Assembly: GCA_028583685.1 (NCBI GenBank)
Contig: JAMXIF010001195.1
Location: forward strand, 14,655,101-14,719,100
From: Petaurus breviceps papuanus
Lineage: Eukaryota; Chordata; Mammalia; Diprotodontia; Petauridae
DNA length: 64,000 nucleotides
Reading direction: 5' to 3'
Part shown: piece after piece, positions 11,656 through 23,124 of the stretch
Layout: every line of letters begins with the position of its first letter
Numbering within the stretch: position 1 is the stretch's first letter
The notes under the pieces: model-generated
Seen by the model: the letters and a program-made list of their open reading frames with translations, nothing else
Databases searched by the model: none
Told to the model about the DNA's origin: nothing
Made by a program: the position numbers and the translations under genes

Positions 11656-11754
11656 GACCTTTGGATGAGATAATTTGTAAGTTCATTTCCAACTCTTAAA
11701 ATCAATCCTTTTAATCAAGTGTCTTTTAAAATTTTATTTGTATTTCTTTAATGG

Positions 11755-12050
11755 AATTCAAAGGTTGATCTTCTTGGTTATGGTTTAGGTTGGACTTCAT
11801 GACTTCTGAGGTCCCTTCTAACTCTTACAGTTTCCAAGGTTTGACTTTAGGAAATTTGACAAGATAAGCATACTTGTAGAAAAGGAGAATGCCATGAATT
11901 CCTGTATAGATGGGAATCATGGAAAGCCACAATCTCATGGAAAATTCATTTACTTCTTGGGTTCTCAGTTTCCTCATCCATAAAATGAGAGGGTTGGAAT
12001 AGATAGTATATAAGATATCTTCTAGGCTTAAATACATAATCCTGTGAGCC
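11755..12050 (+). mobile_element. MIR-like SINE tails
   Basis: Two right-half pieces are visible: 'gttggacttcatgacttctgaggtcccttctaactcttacag' near 11795, and 'ctcagtttcctcatccataaaatgagagggttggaatagatag...cctgtgagcc' near 11967-12050. Both are standard MIR/tRNA-SINE right halves. Confidence 0.7.
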
Positions 12051-15014
12051 TAAGATTGTATCTTATATCCAAAGTAAAATAGCATGGTGGGCACAAACAG
12101 GTTTCAGCATATTATCAAGAATGATTTTTATGTTAGAAACAGCAGAAAAGTCTTTGAGGACATTGTTTTGATCAATTTTAGTTGACTAGCAGTGTTCCTT
12201 ATGAAGACAAATATTTTTTCTCTTGGTTTATGTGTGCTTTCTCAGTTGTGTTTTCTTGTTAACTAGTTATAGTCATCACTTCTAGAACTATGTTGAATAA
12301 CAATGTGGAGAGGGGGTGAAGCCAAGATGGTGGCATAAAAGCCAGAATTTACTTGAGCTTGTCCACAATTACCTCAAATACCTGTAAAATAACTTAAATT
12401 TTAGAGCTACAGAACCCACCAGATGACAGAATGAAATACATCTCCAGTTGAGGACAGCCTGAAAAACCAAGAGGAAGGGTCTATCACACTGTGGTGGGAG
12501 TGGAGCATAATCCTGCCATGTCAGCAGAGACTAGAAGAAGCAGACCTCAGGGGATTTAATCACTGGCACCTGTGGCAGTTTTCAGACTTGTCAACCCATA
12601 AACACCAAAAAGAAAGTAAAAGGTCAGTGGGGAAACTGTTGGAACAGTGTGAGAGAAGAACACAGTCAGGCTCCTGCCCCTGGGGGAGTGGCTGCAGCTA
12701 CAGCCATGGTAGCTGCTTTCAGAGTTCCAGGCCCATATTTGGTGGGGAGACCAAGTGACTGGCCAGAGGGCATTTGCAGGAACCTCTCTGCTGGCACTGA
12801 GGCAGGATTCTCTTGCTTTGTCCTGCTTGGATCTGGGTCACAGTCTTGGGTGGTGGTCCTGGGGTGAGGAGTGCTGGTGTGGCAGAACTTGTTGAGGTTG
12901 TGGAGAGGCAGTCCTCCTCACAACTCTGAGGCAAGTGCCTAGAAGAAGCTCTGGCTACAGCTGCACAAAACCCCAGCAATATGGTACACAGCACTCTTCA
13001 CTCTGGAAGCAGAGTTCTACCATGGCAAAGAGCTCAAAAGTCCAGTAATTGGCTGGCAAAATGAGCAAACAGAGGAAGAGAAATCAGGCTATAGAATCTT
13101 TCTTTTGGTGACACAGAGGATAAAAACATAGAGCCAGAAGAAGACAACAAAGTCAAAACTCCTGCATCAAAAGCCTCCAAGAAAAATATGAATTGGTTAC
13201 AGGCCATGGAGGAGCTCAAGAAGGATTTTGATAATCAAGTAAGAGAAGTAGAGGAAAAATTGGGAAGATAAATGAGTGTGTTGCAAGAAAATCATGAAAA
13301 ATAAAGTAACAGATTGTTAAAAGAGACTCCAAAATACTGAAGAAAATAGTACCTTAAAAATAGACTAACTCAAATGACAAAAGTAGTCCTAAAAACCAAT
13401 GAGGAGAAGAATGCCTTAAAAAGCAAAATTGGCCAAATGGAAAAGGAACTTCAAAAGCTCACTGAAGAAAATAATTCCTTCAAAATTAGATTGGAGCAAA
13501 TAGAAATTAATGACTTTATGAGAAATTGAGATATTATAAAACAGATCCAAAAGAATGAAAAATAGAAGGCAATGTGAAATATCTCACTGGAAAAAAAACC
13601 ATTGACCTGGAAAGAAGCCTCAGGTGAGATAATTTTAAAATTACTGGAATACCTGAAAGCCATGATCAAAAAAGAGTCTAGACATCATCTTTCAAGAAAA
13701 TATTGAGGAAAACTGCCCTGATATGCTAGAACCAGAGGGCAAAATAGAAATTGAAAGAATTCATAGATAATCTCTTGACAAAATCCCAAAAAGAAAACTC
13801 CTAGGAATATTATAGCTAAATTGCAGAGTTTCCAGGTCAAAGCAAAAATATTATAAGCAGTCAGGAAGAAACAATTTGAGTATTGTGGAAACATAATCAG
13901 GATAACACAAGATCTAGCAGCTTCTACATTAAGGGTTCAAAGGGCTTGGAATATGATATTCCAGAGGTCAAAGAAGCTAGGATTAAAATCAAGAATCATC
14001 TACTCAGAAAAACTGACTATACTACTTCAGGGGAAAATATGGTAATTCAATGAGATAGACAACTTTCAAGCATTCTTGATGAGAACACCACAACTGAGCA
14101 GACAATTTGACTCTCAAATACAAGAATCAAGAGAAACATGAAAAGGTAAACAGGAAAGAGAAATAATAAGGGATTTATGAAATTTGAACTGTTTACATTC
14201 CTACATGGAAAGATAATATTTGTAACTCATGAGATTTTTCTCAGTATTATGATAGTTGAAGGAAATATATATGTGTATCCATATATACACACACACATAT
14301 GTATATATATAGGTGCTGTGTTGTATATATATATATGTATGTATGTGCATATATATGTGTACATGTATACATAGACAGAGGGCACAGGGTGAGTTGATTA
14401 TCAAGGAATAATATCTAAAAAACAAAATTAAGAGTTGAGAGAAGAATATATTGGGAGAAGGAGAAAGAGAGAGATAGAATAGGGTAAATTATTCCACATA
14501 AAATGGGTAAGAGAAAACTATTACAATGGAGGGGAAGAGCAGAGAGATAAAAGGTCTTAAGTCAACCTTACTCTCATTATATTTGGCTTAAGGAGGGAAT
14601 AACATACACACTCAATTAGGTATCTTGCCCTACAGGAAAGTAGGGGTGAAGGGGATAAGAGGGAGAATGCTAGAAGGGAGGACAGATTGAGGGAAGTCAG
14701 AAGCAAACAATTTTGAAAAGGGACAGGGAGAAGGGAAAATAGAATAAATGGGGGTGGGATAGGTTGGAAGGAAATATAGTTAGTCTTTCACAACATGACT
14801 TCTATCAAATGTTTTGCCTAACTACACATGTATAACCTGCATTAGATTTCTTGTCTTCTCAGTGGGGTTGGGTAGGGAGGGAAGAAGGGAGAGAATCTGG
14901 AACTCAAAGTTTTAAAAATAAATGTTAAAAAATGTTGTTACATGTAGCTGGGAAATAAGATATATAGGCAGTGGGGTATAGAAACCTATCTAGTCCCACA
15001 AGAAAGTAAGGGTG

Positions 15015-16148
15015 TGTAAATCCAAGCACAAGCAGCTTTCTAGAGGACTACTGCTGTTACCAACTTTAAGTGTCTGATCACATAGTATAGTGAACTCTCT
15101 AGTTATTCAGCAGTAAATTAAAGCAAAACATTCACAGAAACCAAATTGCAGTATTCACAATGTTATAACATAACAACTTATCACTAAAGTGGCCACATAG
15201 TTTTCACTAAAGTGGCCACATAGTTTTAAAGTTTAAAAGATATTATTCAGCAGATCCTTTACTCAATCATCCTTAAGGAGCAAGCCTCTGTAAGAGACAC
15301 AAAGTTCAAAGGTCAAAGTTCTCCACCCCTAGATCACAGTAAATCTTGACTTTCCTAGTTAACATTAAGTACACAAAAAAGAGGTCTTTTCATCTTGACT
15401 AGAGGCTGGCTCTCAGATTCCATGGTCCCAGCTCCTGCCTGAATCTACCCAATTGTCACCTGTATTCAAAGGTAGGCAGCTCTCAGCTCCTCATCTAGCT
15501 CCTTGTCCAGTTCCTCAATCAATTCCCATTCCATAGTGAAGCCCATGGGATCCAGTCCTCCTCAAGTCCTTCACGGTTTCTGTTTCTGGGAAGACAATGC
15601 TTAACAAAGCCACCATAACATTTATCCACATTGCCGGCACCATCATCAATTCACTATCTTCCTGTGAAATTAACACAGACCCACCAACAAGATCTGAGAA
15701 TTAAACACACATCATCAGTATGGTCCCAGGATCTCTGAGACCCTCCTCCATGACTTCTGTAAATAGACAGCAAGAAAATCAGGGCTTCCAGTAAGGTCCC
15801 AGGGCTTCTGTACAAAATATCACAAACACAAATCAACACAGACAGAACAGACAAACAGAATGCTGGACACCACAAGGCTTCTCCTTCTCAAGTCTGCCAC
15901 CACAAGTGTTCTCTTCTCAGTTCTGCTCTTTCCCGGCTTGTTTCTCCTTATATATGGTCATTAGCTCCTCCCTGTTCCTCCCCTTTCTGATGCTTCAGCA
16001 AGTTTCTCCCACTGTGGGGTTCATAAGTTCTATTTCTTAACAAAGATTTGATATAATCAGGACAAGGCTTAAAGACACTTGAACTCAAAAAAAATATGCT
16101 AAATACTTAAGTAGCTGAAACAAGGTGTTAAGTACTTACCCCATTACA
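15015..16148 (-). mobile_element. LTR/ERV fossil fragment inserted in the L1-type element
   Basis: On the minus strand it starts TGTAATGGGG at 16148 and has a TATA-like CATATATAAGG near 15950. It ends near 15015 with a TG/CA-type boundary. It lies inside purine-rich L1 sequence that continues on both sides, and the flanks are G-rich and similar but not identical. At over 1.1 kb it may be a long LTR or an LTR with some internal sequence. It carries no open frame of note, so it is a broken fossil. The family is unknown. Confidence 0.5.
15183..15229. repeat. Short tandem duplication (about 22 bp, two copies)
   Basis: The unit 'actaaagtggccacatagtttt' occurs twice in direct succession within the LTR-like block. 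The two copies are identical. Confidence 0.9.
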
Positions 16149-16394
16149 GGGGTAAGGGGCAAGGGGAGGGATTTATGCAGGGGATATGTGAGAGGATGGA
16201 CTGGGGGAAGGAGTAATCAGTATACTTGCAATCATGGGGTGGGGGTAGGGAAAGATGGTAAAAAATTTGGAACTCAAAATCTTGTGGAAATGAATATTGA
16301 AAACTAAAAATAAATAAATTGGGAAAAAAGAAAAAAAAGAAATACACAGAAACAATAACAACAACAAAATAACAATGTAGATAGATAATACACT

Positions 16395-16848
16395 TTTTTT
16401 TCATCTTACTGGAAGGGCCTCTGGTTTATTGCCATTAAATTCAATTCTGTTTTTTAGGTTTAGAAAGATCCAATTTATCATATCAAGGAAAGGATCATTT
16501 GTTTTCAACATTTTTAGTGTTTTTAACAGAAATACATATTATACTTTATCAAAATAATTTTTCTGCATATATTACATGATTTTGAGTGTTTTTATTGTTA
16601 ACATGTTCTATTTTATTTGTAGTTTTCCTAATAGTTAATTTTTTTCTGTCCTAATATAAATACTGCCTTGTCATAATGTAAAATCTTTTCTGAGTTACTG
16701 TAGCCTCTTTACTGATATTTCATTTATTTATTTTTAAGAATATACAATAGAGATAGTGGTATATAGTTTCTTTCTTTGATTTGTATCACCTTGTTTTAGG
16801 TGTAAATTCTTCCTTTCCTACTTTTGCAACCAACTTATGTATTTCTGT
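16395..16848 (-). mobile_element. Old L1 ORF2 fragment, left part of an outer L1
   Basis: This aligns by eye with the reverse-transcriptase part of the younger L1. 'tagtgtttttaacagaaatacatattatactttatcaaaa' matches the 18.12-18.16 kb segment. 'gttactgtagcctctttactgatatttcatttatt' matches the 18.31-kb segment. It stops at 'gttaattg' (16848), where an RTE-like LINE begins, and the same L1 resumes at about 22.7 kb. It is heavily mutated, without a reading frame. Confidence 0.75.
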
Positions 16849-17047
16849 TAATTGTTGCCCTCCATTCTTGAAGAGGACGAAAATGACATCACTATCCTAA
16901 GAGTCAAGTTTCAGTGTGTTCAGCTGTGGCTTATCAGACCAATACTAGCTCAGAATGCACTACCACTGTTCTAGACACAAATAGTCTATGTGAACATACT
17001 CTAAATTTGTACATCCTACATTTCCTTTGAGCTATTTCAATTCTGCT
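16849..17047 (-). mobile_element. RTE-like LINE, 3' end segment
   Basis: The 3' terminus of a non-L1 LINE, reading on plus 'ttgccctccattcttgaagaggacgaaaatgacatcac...agcactgttctagacacaaatag..tttcctttgagc...ctttgctcatagagcact' in segments. On minus this codes the end of the protein, with a Cys/His finger-like region, and ends '...ggagggcaac'. There is no poly(A), as expected for RTE-type elements. It is the downstream part of the element that continues at 21975-22697. The RTE assignment is from memory of related proteins; an R4/Dong-type element is an alternative. Confidence 0.6.
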
Positions 17048-17254
17048 TTGCTCATAGAGCACTGTACCTAGATCATGTACCCATTTAGATTTGATTTTGG
17101 TATATGGTGTTAGATAATGGTCTATGCCCAGTTTCTGTCATACTATATCCCAGTTTTCCCAGCAGTTTTTGTCAAATAGTGAGTTCTTATCCCCCAAACT
17201 AGGGTCTTGGGGTTTATCAAACAACAGATTACTGTAGTTGTTGACTTCTGAATC

Positions 17255-17488
17255 TCATGTGCCTAATCTATTGCACTGATCCACTCCTCTATTCCTCAGC
17301 CAGTACCAAGTAGTTTTGATGACTGCTGTTTTATAATACAGATTGAAATCTGGTATAGCTAGTCCACCTTCTCTAGCATTTCTTTCATTAATTCCCTTGA
17401 TATTCTGTACCATTTGTTCTTCCAAATGAATTTTTTTTACTATTTTTTCTAGCTCTATAAAGTAGTTCTTTGGTAAATTAATTGGCAT
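17255..17488 (-). pseudogene. L1 ORF2 fragment, post-RT region
   Basis: A 77-codon stretch whose core reads GGLAIPDFNLYYKTAVIKTTWYWLRNRGVDQCNR. It corresponds to the [23 protein letters not shown] region that follows the reverse transcriptase in all L1 ORF2 proteins. It is separated from the RT code by stops and shifts, so the L1 is dead. Confidence 0.85.
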
Positions 17489-17699
17489 GGCACTAAAAAT
17501 ATAATTTAATTTAGGTAAGTAAAATTGTCATTTTTGTTATATTAGCTCGACCCAGCCATGAGCAATTGATATTTTCCCAATTAGTTAGACCTGACTTTAT
17601 TTGTGTGAAAAGTGTTTTGTAGTTGTAGTCATATAGGTCCTGGGTTTGTTTTGGTAGGTAGACTCCCAAATATTTTATAATGTCTACAGTAACTTTAAA

Positions 17700-18600
17700 T
17701 GGGATTTCTCTTTCTATCTCTTCCTGTTGAATTTCACTGGAAATATATAGGAATGCTGAGGATTTATGTGGATTTATTTTATATCCTGCAACTTTCCCAA
17801 ATTTATTTATTGTCTCAAGTAGTCTTTTTCTTTATTCTGTAGGATTCTCTAAGTATATCATCATATCATCTGCAAAGAGTGATAGCTTGGTCTCTTTACC
17901 TAATTTGATTCCTTTGATTTCTTTTTCTTCTCTAATTGCTATTAACATTTCTAGTAACAGATTGAATAAGATGGGTGATAGTGGACACCTTTGTTTCACC
18001 CCTGATCTTATGGGGAATGCTTCTAGCTTCTTCCCATTACATAAAATATTTGCTGATGGCTTTAAAATAAATGCTACCTATTATTTTAAGGAAGGTTCCA
18101 TTTATTCCTATACTTTCCAGTGTTTTTAATAGGAATGGATGCTGTATTTTGTCAAAAGCCTTTTCTGCATCTATTGAGATAATCATGTGTTTTTTTCTAG
18201 TTTTATTGTTGATATGATCAATTATACTGATGGTGCTCCTAATATTAAACCACCCTTGCATTCCTGGAATAAATCCTACTTGATCAAAGTTTATTATTCT
18301 TGAGATAAGGTACTGTAGTCTTTTTGCTAGTATTTTATTTAGAATTTTTGCATCTATATTCATGAGGGAGATTGGTCTATAATTTTCTTTCTCTGTTTTA
18401 TCTCTTTTTGATTTAGGTATCAGTACCATATTTGTGTCATAAAAAGAATTTGGTAGGACTCCTTCTTCACTAATTTTCCAAAATAGTTTGTAGAGTATTG
18501 GAATCAATTGTTCTTTAAATGTTTGATAGAAATCCATCTGGCCCTGGAGATTTTTTCCTAGGGAGTTGACTGATGACTTGTTCAATTTCTTTTTCTGAGA
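17700..18600 (-). pseudogene. L1 ORF2 reverse-transcriptase domain
   Basis: The open stretch at 18037-18585 (182 codons) shows the RT motifs in order: [35 protein letters not shown] (motif 1), [22 protein letters not shown] (motif 2) and [13 protein letters not shown] (motif A with its Asp). The FADD box of motif C is still readable at about 17845-17870 as [12 protein letters not shown] frameshift after FKAISKYFM separates motif A from FADD. The enzyme would copy L1 RNA at the nick made by the endonuclease. It is inactive here. Confidence 0.9.
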
Positions 18601-18956
18601 TGAGATTATTTAAGTAATTTACTTCCTCTTCAGTTAATCTGTGCAACTTGTATTTTTGTAAATATTCATACATTTCCCTAAGATTGTCAAATTTATGTGC
18701 ATAAAATTGGGAAAATAATTCCTAATTATTGTTTTGATTTCCTCTTCATTGGAGGTAGATTCACCCTTTTCATTTTTGATACTCATAATTTGGTTTTCTT
18801 CTTTCTTTTTTTTATCATATTGACTAAGGGTCTATCAATTTTGTTGTTTTTTTCATAAAACCAGCTGTTAGTTTTATTTATTAATTCAATAGTTTTCTTA
18901 ATTTCAATTTTATTAATCTCTCCTTTTGTTTTCAATATTTCTTATTTAGTAATTAA

Positions 18957-19970
18957 TTAGGGATTTTGAATTTGTTCTTTTTCTAGGTTTTTCAATTGCT
19001 TTCCCAATTCGTTGACCTCCCTTTTCTCTAATTTAATCATGTATGCACTCAGGGATATAAAACTTCCCCCAAGAACTGCCTTTAATGCATCCCATATATT
19101 TTGGTATGTTGTCTCATTATTATCATTCTCTTGCATGAAATTACTGATTGTTTCTATAATTTCTTGTTTGACCCACTCATTCTTTAGGATTAAATTATTT
19201 AATTTCCAATTAGTTTTTAGTCTGTCTTTCCATGGCCTTTTATTGTGTATAATTTTTATTGCATCATGATCTGAGAAGGATGCATTTAATATTTCTGCCT
19301 TAGTGCTAGAATTGTGAGGTCCTAGAACATGGTCAATTTTTGAGTATGTGCTATGAACTGCTGAGAAGAAAGTATATTCCTTTTTATCCCCATTTGTTTT
19401 TCTCCAGAGATCTATCATACCTATCCTCTCTAAAATTCTGTTCACCTTCTTAACTCCTTTCTTGTTTGTTTTGAGGTTGGATTTATCAAGTTCAGAGAGG
19501 GGGAGATTAAGGTCTTCCACTAGCATAGTTTTGCTATCTATTTCTTCCTCTAATTCCTTTACCTTCTCCTCTAAGAATCTGGATGTTATACCACTTGGTG
19601 CATATATGTTAAGTAATGATATTGCTTCATTCTCAATGGTACCTTTTAACAGGATATAGTTTCCTTCCTTGTCTCTTTTAATTAGGTCAATTTTTGCTTT
19701 TGCTTTATCTGAGATAAGGACTGCTACCCCTGCTTTTTTTACTTTAGCTGAGGCGTCATATATTTTACTCCAGTCGTTTACCTTTACCCTGTGTGTATCC
19801 CTCTGTTTCAGATGTGTTTCTTGTAAACAGCATATTGTAGGATTATGATTTCTAACCCATTCTGCTATCCATCTCCATTTTATGGGAGAGTTCATTCCAT
19901 TCACATTTACAGTTATGATTGTTATCTGTTTCTTTCCCTCCATCCTATTCCCTCCCCTGTTGATGCTCAT
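18957..19970 (-). pseudogene. L1 ORF2 apurinic-type endonuclease domain
   Basis: A 337-codon open frame beginning MSINRGGNRMEGKKQITIITVNVNGMNS, the usual ORF2 start. It carries the L1 endonuclease signatures: N in TVNVNGMNSPIK, CCLQETH with the catalytic Glu, LLNIYAPSG, DLNLPLSELDKS (in place of the usual GDFN), and near the end SFSDHDAIKI with the conserved Ser-Asp-His triplet. The usual MVEDLNLP position has lost the canonical Asp-Phe-Asn, so even this domain is probably inactive. The frame then passes toward the RT, interrupted between 18957 and 18585. It is the longest ORF in the window and is not a host gene. Confidence 0.92.
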
Positions 19971-19974
19971 AGTT

Positions 19975-20750
19975 TCCCCCTTCTCCCTTCCCCCCCTTAA
20001 TAGTTTTCCTTTTGACCAACACCTCCCTCGGTATTCCCTTATCAGCCCCCCCCTCCTTTTCCCTCCCCTTTCCCCTTACTTCTTCCCTCCCTACTAACCA
20101 CTCCTCCTCCTTTCATAGCCCTTTCCCCCTCCTACTGCCTGTTGGATATTTTTATACTTAATGAAGTATGTTATTTCTTCTTCACACCAAGAGTGACAGG
20201 AACAAATCTCATTCATAGCTCTCCTTCCCCTCTTTCCTTCTAAAATGATACTTTTTGTGTTTCTTCTCCATAGAGTCCTATGCTTAACTGGTTGTTATTC
20301 CCTCCTTGCACCACAACCAGTGAGGGAAAAGCTCATATGATTCTCATCTCCCTCCCTTCTTTTCTTCTGCTATACTGTTTTTATGCCTTTTTGTGTGGCA
20401 TAATTTACCCTTTTCTACTTCATTCATTCCTCTTCTTCCATTGCAGTCCCTTTGTAGCCCTTAATAAGATTTTTTTAATTGTCATTGTGTGTATTTTATA
20501 CTCATACCTTCTACTTGTCTATAACCAGTTTGCTCTTATCAAAGATAAGAGTATGTGTGTGTTTTCCTTGTTTAACTTTCTATGTCACTGTTGCATCTTG
20601 TAATTGGAGGTTGAATTTTCCATTGAGTTCTGGCTTTATCATCAGGAAGGTCTGGAACTCTGTTATATCATTGAGTGACCATCTCTTTGCCTGGAAGAAT
20701 ATTCTCAGTCTCACTGGGTATGAGATCCTTGGTTGTAACCCGAGCTCTTT
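19975..20750 (-). other. L1 spacer between ORF1 and ORF2, CT-rich on plus
   Basis: The plus strand is pyrimidine-rich (ccctcccctttccccttac-type runs at 20.0-20.13 kb). This matches the A/G-rich inter-ORF region of the plus-strand L1 copies at 5.4-5.7 and 14.4-14.7 kb. The C-terminal end of ORF1 (…LSIVF-type sequence) is in its right part. The small plus-strand frames here are antisense shadows. Confidence 0.65.
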
Positions 20751-20753
20751 TTC

Positions 20754-21566
20754 CTACAGGAAAATTGTATTCCACTGCCTCTGATCTTTCAGTGTAGAGG
20801 CTGCCAAAACCTGTGCGGTCCTCACTTTGGACCCTTGATATTTGCATTGTTTCTTTCTCGCCTCTTGATGTATTTTTTCCTTTATCTGGTAGTTCTGGAG
20901 TTTGGCCACAACATTTCGAGGACTTTTCAGTTTGGGATCTCTCTCAGCAGGTGTCTGGTGGATTTCCTTGATTTCTATTTTACCCTCAGGTTCTAGTATC
21001 TCAGGGAAGTTTTCCTTAATGAGCTCTTGGAGAATTTTGTCCAGGCTCATTTTGTCATCGTGATTTTCTGGTAGGCCTATGATTCTCAGATTATCTCTCC
21101 TGGATATGTTTTCAGGTCAGTTATTTTTCCATTGAGCTATTTTGCCTCTTTTTCTAATTTTTCATTCATGTTGTTTTTTTTTGACTAATTCTTGGTTCCT
21201 CATATAGTTATTTATTTCAATTTGGTTGATTCTAGTTTTTAGCAAATCATTTTCCTTGGTTAATTTTTGGATCTCCTTTTCCATATCATACACTTTTCTT
21301 TTTAGAGATATGTTTTCTTCATTATAATGTTTTTTTAATTCTGCAATTTTGATTTTGAGAGAATTATTCATTTTGTCTTCTATCTATCTCATTTGGTTTT
21401 CAAAGTTCCTTTTGATCTCATCTAGGAGAGCTTTCTGTGCTTGGGACCTGTTCCCTGTTGATGTTTCAGCTGTGGGTGTGGAGTACACATTGTCTCCCTC
21501 TGAGTTTGGTTCTTCCCTCTGAGGATAGTAGGAGTCCAGAGTCTTTGTAGTCTTCTTTCTACCCAT
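20754..21566 (-). pseudogene. L1 ORF1 (RNA-binding protein), broken
   Basis: The start MGRKKTTKTLDSYYPQREEP lies at 21566. A coiled-coil segment follows at 21371-21162 (LKKHYNEENISLKRKVYDMEKEIQKLTKENDLLKTRINQIE, heptads of Ile/Leu). The RRM start and C-terminal domain follow, with FPEILEPEGKIEIKEIHQTPAERDPK and PRNVVAKLQNYQIKEKI at 21050-20754. At least two frame breaks divide it. ORF1p normally trimerises through the coiled coil and coats L1 RNA. Confidence 0.88.
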
Positions 21567-21974
21567 TTTGAGGCAGGGCCCTAGCCAGGCCCTTCCTCTA
21601 GGGATCCCAAACTTTTACTGTAGAGGGTTTTGCCCTGGGGCAATAGTTACTAGGTTTTCTGGGTCAGAGTTGGGGGGGGGGGTTGGAGCAGCCTGGGTTC
21701 ACTCTGTCATCCTGGTCTTTGGAGGTCCTGATAGGGTTTTTTTTTTAAATTTCTGGGCTATGACGTGGTATCCCCAGGAGTATTAGCTATCCAGGATAGG
21801 GGCCCCTGCATTTGGTTCTCACCTTGCTCTTTCCAGTCCCAGCCCTTTGGTGACAGGCCTGGTAGTAGCCCTTGTGGTTGGTGGGACGACTTGCCCTCCG
21901 AGCTGATCAGGCCTCTTCCCAGCCTGCTTCTGCATCTGCGGGCTGTGCCTTCTGGGCCTGCCTCTGTGTCTGAA

Positions 21975-22697
21975 TTCCAGAGTTCTTAAGAGAAACCTTG
22001 AGAGTGTCCTTGTGTTGCTGCTTCTGATCACCATTTGAAGACTTGCTGTGTGTGAGTTCTCCATAAAATAGTCTTTTTGTCAATCACATATTTTGCATTC
22101 AAACAACATGGTCAGAACATTGGAGTTGTGCTTTCTGAGGCAGAGTTTGAATGGTTGAAAAACTAGAGTGAGGACCTCATCTTCCTAAGACAATTCAAAT
22201 GGAAAGGATTCAGTTTTCTGGCATGGTGCTGGTAGGCTGCCCAGGTTTCACAGGCATGCAACAATGAGGTCACACCAACAGCTCTGAAGACCTTCATTTT
22301 GGTAGTCAGTCTAACACCTCTTCTCTCCCACACTTTCCTTCAGAACCTTCCAAACACTGAGCGAGCTCTGGCAATACATGCATCAACCTCATTATCAATG
22401 TGTACTTCCCCGGAAAGTAAGCTACCAAAGTAAGTGAACTTATCCACAGCATTCAAAACTTCTCTATTTGTTGTAATCAATGATTCCCAGTATGGATGGT
22501 GTAGTGGTGGCTGATGGAGCACCTGCATTTTCTTGGTGTTAACTGTTAGTTGACACAAGCAGCAGAGAATTGATCCATACTTTGTTACATCTCAGTTTCA
22601 GAGGCTGCATCGAGTGCACAATCATCTACAAACAGAGAATCATGCACCAATACTCCCTCCACTTTGGTTTTGGCTTGTAGCCTTTTCAAGCTGAAGA
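21975..22697 (-). mobile_element. RTE-like LINE, upstream segment with RT C-terminus
   Basis: A 72-codon frame at 22558-22340 reads LTVNTKKMQVLHQPPLHHPYWES, NAVDKFTYFGSLLSGEVHIDNEVDACIARA and RSVFGRF. This is the region of non-L1 LINE proteins that reads KTEVMYQPAP...LNAVDKFTYLGSTLSRxVHIDDEVNARIAKASAAFGRL. It continues to lower coordinates with the C-terminal code and meets the L1 at about 21975. The rest of the same element is at 16849-17047. The two parts together form one 5'-truncated insertion. Confidence 0.7.
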
Positions 22698-23124
22698 ATT
22701 ATTTAAATTATTTTTTTCTTTGAGTGTTTGAGAGAGCTTACTTGTAAACATATCTTTATTTGCTTTTTAGGAATTTATTTATGATTTGTTCAATTTCTTT
22801 TTCTAAGATTGAATAATTTAAATTATTCTGTTAATCTGTGTATTTTATTATTTTGGGGAAATTCATCCATTTCATTTAAATTGCTAGTTTTGTAAGCATA
22901 TAATTATGCAAAATATTTTCTAATTAGCTCCTTCATTTCTTCTTCGTTATTTCTCCTTTTTAATTTTTTGATGATACTAATTTGGTTTTACTCCCTATTA
23001 AAATAATATTATTGATAGTTTATTTTGTTTTCTCCTCTAAAAATTACCTTCTAGTTTTGTCAATTTGAAAATTCTCCTTTGTTGTTTTCAAATTTATTAG
23101 CTCTTTTAAAAAATTTGTATTGAC

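Larger units (their letters stand above)
12307..16367 (+). mobile_element. L1/HAL1-type element with target duplications
   Basis: The target duplication is AATAACAATGT (12296-12306 and 16368-16378). The element starts 'ggggtgaagccaagatggtgg'. About 12.3-13.03 kb is 5'UTR. ORF1 remnants run from about 13.03 to 14.15 kb: 'gtttccaggtcaaagcaaaaatattataagc', a coiled-coil code, and 'gaaccagagggcaaaatagaaattgaaagaa'. An inter-ORF purine-rich region with a TATG/ACAC microsatellite follows (14.26-14.36 kb). No ORF2 is present. An L1-type 3' module ending 'ggaactcaaagttttaaaaataaatg' appears at about 14.77-14.96 kb. A second 3' module appears at 16.15-16.34 kb, after a foreign LTR (15015-16148). The tail is A-rich. 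ORF1 carries several stops and frameshifts. Confidence 0.75.
17048..21974 (-). mobile_element. L1 LINE, 5'-near-complete, 3'-truncated
   Basis: The longest element of its kind here, about 4.9 kb in minus orientation. The 5'UTR (about 21974-21567) is followed by ORF1 (21566-20754), a spacer with CCCTCCC-rich sequence, ORF2 endonuclease (19970-18957), reverse transcriptase (about 18600-17700) and part of the C-terminal region (WYWLRNRGVDQ at 17.3 kb). It stops near 17048 inside ORF2 code for 'DHYLTPYTKIKSKWVHDLG'-like sequence. About the last third of ORF2, the 3'UTR and the poly(A) tail are absent. Loss of the 3' end rather than the 5' end is the reverse of ordinary L1 truncation. It lies inside an RTE-like LINE. 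Confidence 0.85.

Noticed and set aside
16144-16404. Phe-rich reverse frame near 16.2-16.4 kb
   Set aside because: It is antisense to the A-rich 3' tail of the L1-type element.
18957-19970. The longest open frame, 337 codons, as a possible host gene
   Set aside because: It begins and proceeds as an L1 ORF2 endonuclease (TVNVNGMNS, CCLQETH, SFSDHDA) and is followed by RT code. It is a LINE remnant.
19012-20784. Hydrophobic plus-strand frames resembling membrane proteins
   Set aside because: They are antisense shadows of A-rich L1 ORF1/ORF2 code. Antisense of AAA/GAA codons gives Phe/Ser/Leu runs.
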